In this document: positions 59,231-64,000 of the stretch, one piece after another
Layout of the letters: the number at the start of each line of letters is the position of its first letter
Numbering within the stretch: the first letter of the stretch is position 1
Assembly: GCA_014529385.2 (NCBI GenBank)
Contig: CM043960.1
Location: 28,039,896-28,103,895, forward strand
Direction of reading: 5' to 3'
Length of the DNA: 64,000 bases
Origin: Adiantum capillus-veneris
Taxonomy: Eukaryota > Streptophyta > Polypodiopsida > Polypodiales > Pteridaceae
Notes under the pieces: generated by a model
What the model was told of the DNA's origin: nothing
Seen by the model: the letters and a program-made list of their open reading frames with translations, nothing else
Database searches by the model: none
Position numbers and translations under genes: made by a program

Positions 59231-62200
59231 TCATTGCACGTCCTCGTGCAAGTTGTCTTTGAGCGAGTCTACTATCTTCTTTGGAGCGTTGCAGTAAGAT
59301 TTCTGAGTTTTTGAGCTCTTGTTTCAATCTCGACTTTGGTGGCCAGCTCTCTGAAGGGATTATTACTTAGGGGACTTTGGTAGGTGATGTGGCAGGCTGG
59401 CAGATCTTTTGTCATTGAATTGAATATGGAAGAGTCCACTTTGAAGAAGCCTGTCATGAAAGCCTCTTCAAAGGTCTGCATGTAATGAGAGGGCAGAAGC
59501 ATGACTCTTGCATACAATCCCATGATGACATTCCTACTTGGGATTTATGTCTCCATATTCTAGCAAACGCCCCCGTACCTTCGACAAAAACTTGCCAGGG
59601 ATGCTCTGTTGCTTCGATATCATGAAAAGTTGTAATGCATGTGATGAGCATTTTGGAAATCTTTACTAGCATCTGACAGGCGAGATCTAGGATCTCCTTC
59701 ATGTTGATTACTCCTTTTAGAGTTTTAACCATGTATGGCTCAGATGGTGGGGTGTTATTAAGAGGTTTTGTGATTAGCGAGTAGTTTAGCATTGTCGGTC
59801 TTTTGCTTTGCCAAAAATAAAAATTGTCCCAGAATCATCGTCTATTGATGGGATAGTAAGTGGGATCAATCCTGAGATACTGGGGAGCGTTCCTGTAATA
59901 GATTTCATTGGTTGGTTGCTGATCAAACCAATTTTTCTACCAGAGGGTTTGATTGTCTATGATGGTCTGAATATGAAGGGCTGTAACAGGACCCTCTCTA
60001 TAGTCCCCTCTGCTGTTTGGTACAAGCTCGAGGAGCATCTTTTGCTGCCATAATTTAACTTCTCGCCGCATCAATGGCAGTGTGATCATCTTGTGCCCGT
60101 GATTCTTTACTACCTCATCTAGAGTGATCATGAGGAGGGCAACCAATTCCAGCACCTTCAGTTCATATTGCATATAAGCTTTGTGTGAAGAGTCCTTAAC
60201 ATCTGAGATCCAGCGCTGAAGATCATCCCTTGTTGACTCCGAAGTGGATGCCGTGGCAAGATCTGTAGATTCATCCGTTCCTTTTTCCGTGCTGGTAGTG
60301 GACACCTATGTTTGATGAGCTTCAAATGTTCCTTGTTTAAATTCTTCTGCTTGCTCAAAGTCCCTTGGGGCCTACTGATATTTTTTCTGATCTGCTCTTA
60401 GAGCTGCTAAAATCCCCTCTTGCCTCGGCCAATTGCCTTTTTAAATCTTCGATTTCCTCATCCTTGGCCTGTTATAGGGCCCTATGACCAGTCGTCCTGA
60501 TTTGTCTGTCATATTTCTCTTGATTCAGGGCTTCTTTCAACTCTTTGATTTCTTGACTCTAAGAGGTAGATCTTGTAGTCGTCATTGAGGAGGAGGGGGT
60601 CTCTTGTATGGCCAGTAGCTGAGCCAGAGATCTACTAACCACCGGATACCAGCCTTGTAGCTTCTCATTTTGTTCTCTTTCTCTGGTTAGCTCCTCCTCA
60701 AGGTGTTGCTGCTCGACCTCCCGGGGGATTCACCATGGTAAACTTACCACACCACGTAAGTGCAAGAGAGGGGGGTTTTTTTACAAGTTACATAAGCATA
60801 TAAGTTAGGGGTAGGCCCCCATTAATTTATCTCCCAAGCTTAAAAATATGGGGGGGGGGGGGGGGGGGGGATGAGAAAAGAGAAAAAAGAGAGGAAGTTT
60901 TTGTGTTTCAAAATCATGGCTTCCAAAAAGAGTCTACCCTCGAACTTGCGAGTCAATCGCTACAAAGATACATGCAAGAACTAACACTGCTTTGTATCAA
61001 TTGCTTGTTTTGTGATTATAGCTCATTTGAGAGGGATGAAAGCTCTAAAGAGTTTGTATAGATGCAATTTACACGGAGAACCTAACACAACTTAATAACC
61101 ATGTTTTTTTGGAGAAATTTAGATGGGTCAAAATTGGACGAGTAGCTAGAGTGCAGGTTGAATGGGCACATAGCTTGAAAGTCAAACTACGACACATTGA
61201 GTGCACATCTAGCTATCATCATAAGTGGTTCCTTAGTACGTTGCCATTCACTATGCTACACGCTCTTTGACTAGTTTTACTCAGTTAGATCATGTGAGAC
61301 CTAAATTTTATATGTAAGACAAGGGTATGATAGTTTTTTGCATTGATTGTTGTATAAGCGTGGAAAGGGGGGTCACTTTCCCTTATATGAGTTGTATATA
61401 TGGGTTTTGTCAAAGTTGTTTGCTCGCAGGTGGCATCCCATTTTGTATATAGAGTGAATCCCCTGGGCTCGACCTGAAATGAAAAGCGTGGCTCGTTAAA
61501 TTGTTGCACTTCCTTGTAATAGCAGGCTACATTCTCCTGTTCTCTTTGCAACTCCGATTGTGCCTAGAGTTGTGCCTTCTCTAGTGCTTCTATTTGTTGC
61601 TTTAGCTGCAAGGACTCTGTTGTTGTTTTAGATGCTTCCTTCTTGGTATCTTCTAACTCCAGCTCTCGGAGATTGTAAAGAGCCCTTTGACATTGAAACT
61701 GTAGCTTTATCTACTCTAAGTGAGCATCAATGTCAAAGGATTGGACTATCTCTACTCCTTCCTCCATGGTCGCTTGTGAGCGTGGTGATCTTGGCCTATG
61801 CTATCCTTTTTGGCCCTGATCCGATTGTTCAGCCGCCTCAGCTTGCTTTTCTCTTTGTTTCGAATCTTTTAGAGCAGAAGAAGTTGTGGCGGGCTTTCTT
61901 TGTGCGTACTCCGTTTCTTGATTTGTTTTGTGTTTCGTCTGCTTTTCCTCCACTCCTTGTTTTGGAAAGCCTGTAATTTTTCCTTCCTCTTTTTTCGAAG
62001 TCTCTGGAAGTACCTCAGCGTCCTTGGGAGAACCAAGGTCTTGACCTTGCTGTTCCTGTGTATCGTGTTGTTCCTCTCCTTGCAAGTGACTTTCCACTTT
62101 TTTTTCTTTGATTAGATTCAACCGATGATTCGAGATCATCGATGCGTATCTTCTTTGATTCTTCTTTTTTCCTTTTCTCCATCTTTCGCTTGAGTTCATT

Positions 62201-63519
62201 GTGAATGCACTGCCGCATGGCGCTGGCAATATCGCGTTTTTCTTTAGCTTCCTACCTCTTTTGTTGCTTGATCCTTTCTAAAGCTGTTGTTTGCCTGCGT
62301 AGCAACGGAATATTTTTTCCTTCATCCTCTTCTTTCTCATCATCCGCTTCTGTTCCTTGGGTTTGTTTCTGATCTTGCTTTTGTTGGCAGAGCCTTTCCC
62401 TCAATGCCTAAGCTTCTTCCATTGTTCTCCTGGCATGGTAATGGGAATAGCCTCTGTCACATGCAAAACTTTCTTTCATAATCATGTATATCCAAATGTG
62501 TATGGGCCATCATGCTCCTCCTCCAAAGACTCATACTCCGAAGGAGTGTCTTTTGGGTGGGACCCTTCTTCCTGTCTACTCCAAGCATCTGACTCGGTCT
62601 TCTCGCTATCAAAATCCTTTAATGGTGTGCTTTGCCTTATCTGTTTGACTTTTGGTTTTGGCCTTGTAGAAGGTCCTGCCACTGGTCTTACATCTCTTTT
62701 AGATCTCTGGATCAGATCTATCTGCGCTTCTGCGGGTGATAGATCCTTGATCATCCGTAGTGCCTGATAGGCTATACGTGTGAGCATTGGTCCCCCGTTC
62801 ATGTAAGCTTTACTTCTTTGATTCTCTTTTAGGTTTGCTTCCACAATAGTGTCAAGAACATAGCTTTCAAAGTCACGACTGACCACCCTACCTTCAGCCA
62901 ATCCTATTGCCATTACCACGGCCATGTGCAACAAAGGTTCGGTATATCTAGGTGGCTTCTGCACCTTGAAATGCTACGATATAAGGGGCAATGGCAGTTT
63001 AGTTTATGAGTAGACCAGGTTTTGATACGTGGAGCTTGTGGCCTCATTGCTTCAAAAAGGCTTTTTCATTGTCTATTCCCTTCGTCTTTTGCAAGAGATT
63101 GTTCGTCCCTTGCGGCAAGTGGAGGGCTTCATTGATAATTTTCGTTGTGATCTTTACCTTGACGACTGCCCCATCCTTGTCAATCCTTGTCCATTAGAGT
63201 TGCTTCCCCATTGTACTGAATTGAACTTATGATCTCGTGAGCTCGTTTGAAGTCCGTACCCCAAGGAGACAGTCGTAAGAAGTTGTCTAGCTGTAGGCAC
63301 CTACCCCCTGCTTGCACTTCTGGCTTTTGGTGCAAAGTCCACATTTCCTGTGGAAGCCTTTACAATTTCTCCGTCTACTTCTTGAAACTTTCCAATGAAG
63401 ATGTTCGCTGGTATTGCTTCAAGTACCTGTTTGATGATGTAAGCTTTCTCATTGGATGAGATATCGGTTATCTCATAGGGTGCCACGTTCCACTCCCTTT
63501 GTGCTTTCCTTTGAGGCAT
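59231..63519 (-). pseudogene. Element D protein, copy 2
   Basis: The start at 63519 reads MPQRKAQREWNVAPYEITDI, about 13 residues longer than the start in copy 1. It then follows the same plan: N-terminal part to about 62480 (TPSEYESLEEEHDGPYTFGY is present here), K/E/Q-rich coiled-coil middle, and C-terminal parts WISDVKDSSHKAYMQYELKV and LPSHYMQTFEEAFMTGFFKV. Stops and shifts occur throughout, and a 748-bp transposon interrupts it. Some segments absent or shortened in copy 1 (for example SEKTESDAWSRQEEGSHPK near 62550) show that copy 1 has deletions. Comparing the two copies would give the ancestral frame. Confidence 0.7.
60720..61467. mobile_element. 748-bp non-autonomous DNA transposon, CYYGGGG family relative
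   Basis: Flanked by a perfect 8-bp duplication CTCGACCT (60712-60719 and 61468-61475). The ends are CCCGGGGGATTCACCATGG and, inward on the other strand, CCCAGGGGATTCACTC. The first 48 bases align with the right arm of the 247-bp family, including the CCACGT motif. It contains a 21-base G run at 60850-60870 and no ORF. The empty site is present in D copy 1 at 10810-10817 (AAATCGAA), confirming the boundaries. Confidence 0.92.
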
Positions 63520-63716
63520 CCTGCTATCAACTCTAGCATTGAAAATAGGTTTGAGCCAATGATTAGAACTGCTAGAAAGTGTAAACTCGACCATAAAATG
63601 AAAGATGAGCATAACTTTGTCAAAACTACTCCAAATTTCACCAAATTTCACCAGTGCATCTAAGATTACTATAGGCACAGGAATGTAATGTAACAGATGA
63701 ATTTTGACAAAAAGGA

Positions 63717-63849
63717 ACATGGATCGCAATCCTTGTTGGGATGATTTTTGAAATTCTAACTTTGGGAAGTTATTCCTAGGCATATGGGGATGCTACTGAG
63801 CAATTTTCTCTGGATTTAGGGTTGAAGGTACATGGATCGCGATCCATGT
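63717..63849. repeat. Palindromes of element D, copy 2
   Basis: ACATGGATCGCGATCCATGT at 63830-63849 is a perfect 20-bp palindrome. A decayed one is at 63717-63736. They correspond to 9035 and 8922 in copy 1. Confidence 0.85.
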
Positions 63850-64000
63850 TGGGCAACATTTTGGAAATTTGATGATACCATTTGGTAGGGTTCACCTAGA
63901 TTATGCCTTGGTCCAAAAAAATTGAGATTTGGATCAATGGTTTGACACTTGGGCTAAATTTTAAAAACCTTTTGCAGACTTAAAGGTTTTTGGCATTTTG

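Larger units (their letters stand above)
58328..64000 (-). mobile_element. Element D, copy 2, inverse orientation, runs off the window
   Basis: It is homologous to 8.7-13.19 kb over its whole visible length: 3' LTR 58328-59215, purine tract, coding region 59231-63519, and leader with palindromes up to the window end. The 3' edge coincides with a break in the SAHH pseudogene. It is interrupted by a DNA transposon at 60720-61467. As in copy 1, no polymerase domain is present. Confidence 0.75.

Overview
This window looks like nuclear DNA of a land plant. The evidence is plant-type Ty3/gypsy and Ty1/copia retroelements primed by initiator-Met tRNA, a decayed plant-like S-adenosylhomocysteine hydrolase copy, short GT-AG introns (78-95 nt) and many long CT/GA tracts. 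The species cannot be fixed from sequence alone; a large-genome non-seed plant is possible but is only a guess. No intact host gene, tRNA or rRNA gene was found. Almost everything is mobile DNA, much of it nested.

Layout, left half. 1-3.7 kb: a 1.6-kb block present twice, with GA/GT and CT microsatellites. 4.4-6.7 kb: a broken multi-exon gene with motifs of a beta-class DNA N4/N6 methyltransferase, interrupted by a small DNA transposon. 6.7-8.1 kb: a tandem repeat of about 680 bp. 8.2-13.2 kb: first copy of an LTR-type element here called D, which encodes a large coiled-coil protein and no recognisable polymerase, and which sits in a gypsy gag gene (13.2-14.5 kb). 15-18.9 kb: a membrane-protein-like ORF, then a field of CT tracts. 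18.9-31.6 kb: a decayed gypsy element split by a 10.6-kb DNA transposon, here called T.

Element T (19,574-30,210) is the most interesting object. It has 32-bp terminal inverted repeats, and removing it rejoins the gypsy reading frame. On its minus strand it carries a transposase-like gene with introns, a histone H3-fold domain, an acidic region and a Ulp1/C48-type cysteine protease. It also holds repeat arrays built from inverted copies of one motif, TACCGAGCGAATA.

Right half. 31.7-34.9 kb: probable gypsy 3' LTR, then a diverged tandem repeat studded with 22-24-bp palindromes. 36.3-40.3 kb: another decayed gypsy element with three small inserted transposons. 40.7-43.0 kb: a gag-only copia derivative with short LTRs. 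44.1-53.0 kb: one complete, very young Ty3/gypsy element (LTRs differ at 1 of 1,594 bases as read by eye; TSD TTTCT) whose gag-pol is nevertheless broken. 56.3-58.3 kb: minus-strand SAHH pseudogene. 58.3-64.0 kb: second copy of D in inverse orientation, inserted in the SAHH pseudogene and itself broken by a 748-bp DNA element.

A family of small DNA transposons with ends CYYGGGG...TTCAC and 8-bp target duplications occurs five times. For most copies a restored reading frame or an empty homologous site confirms the boundaries.
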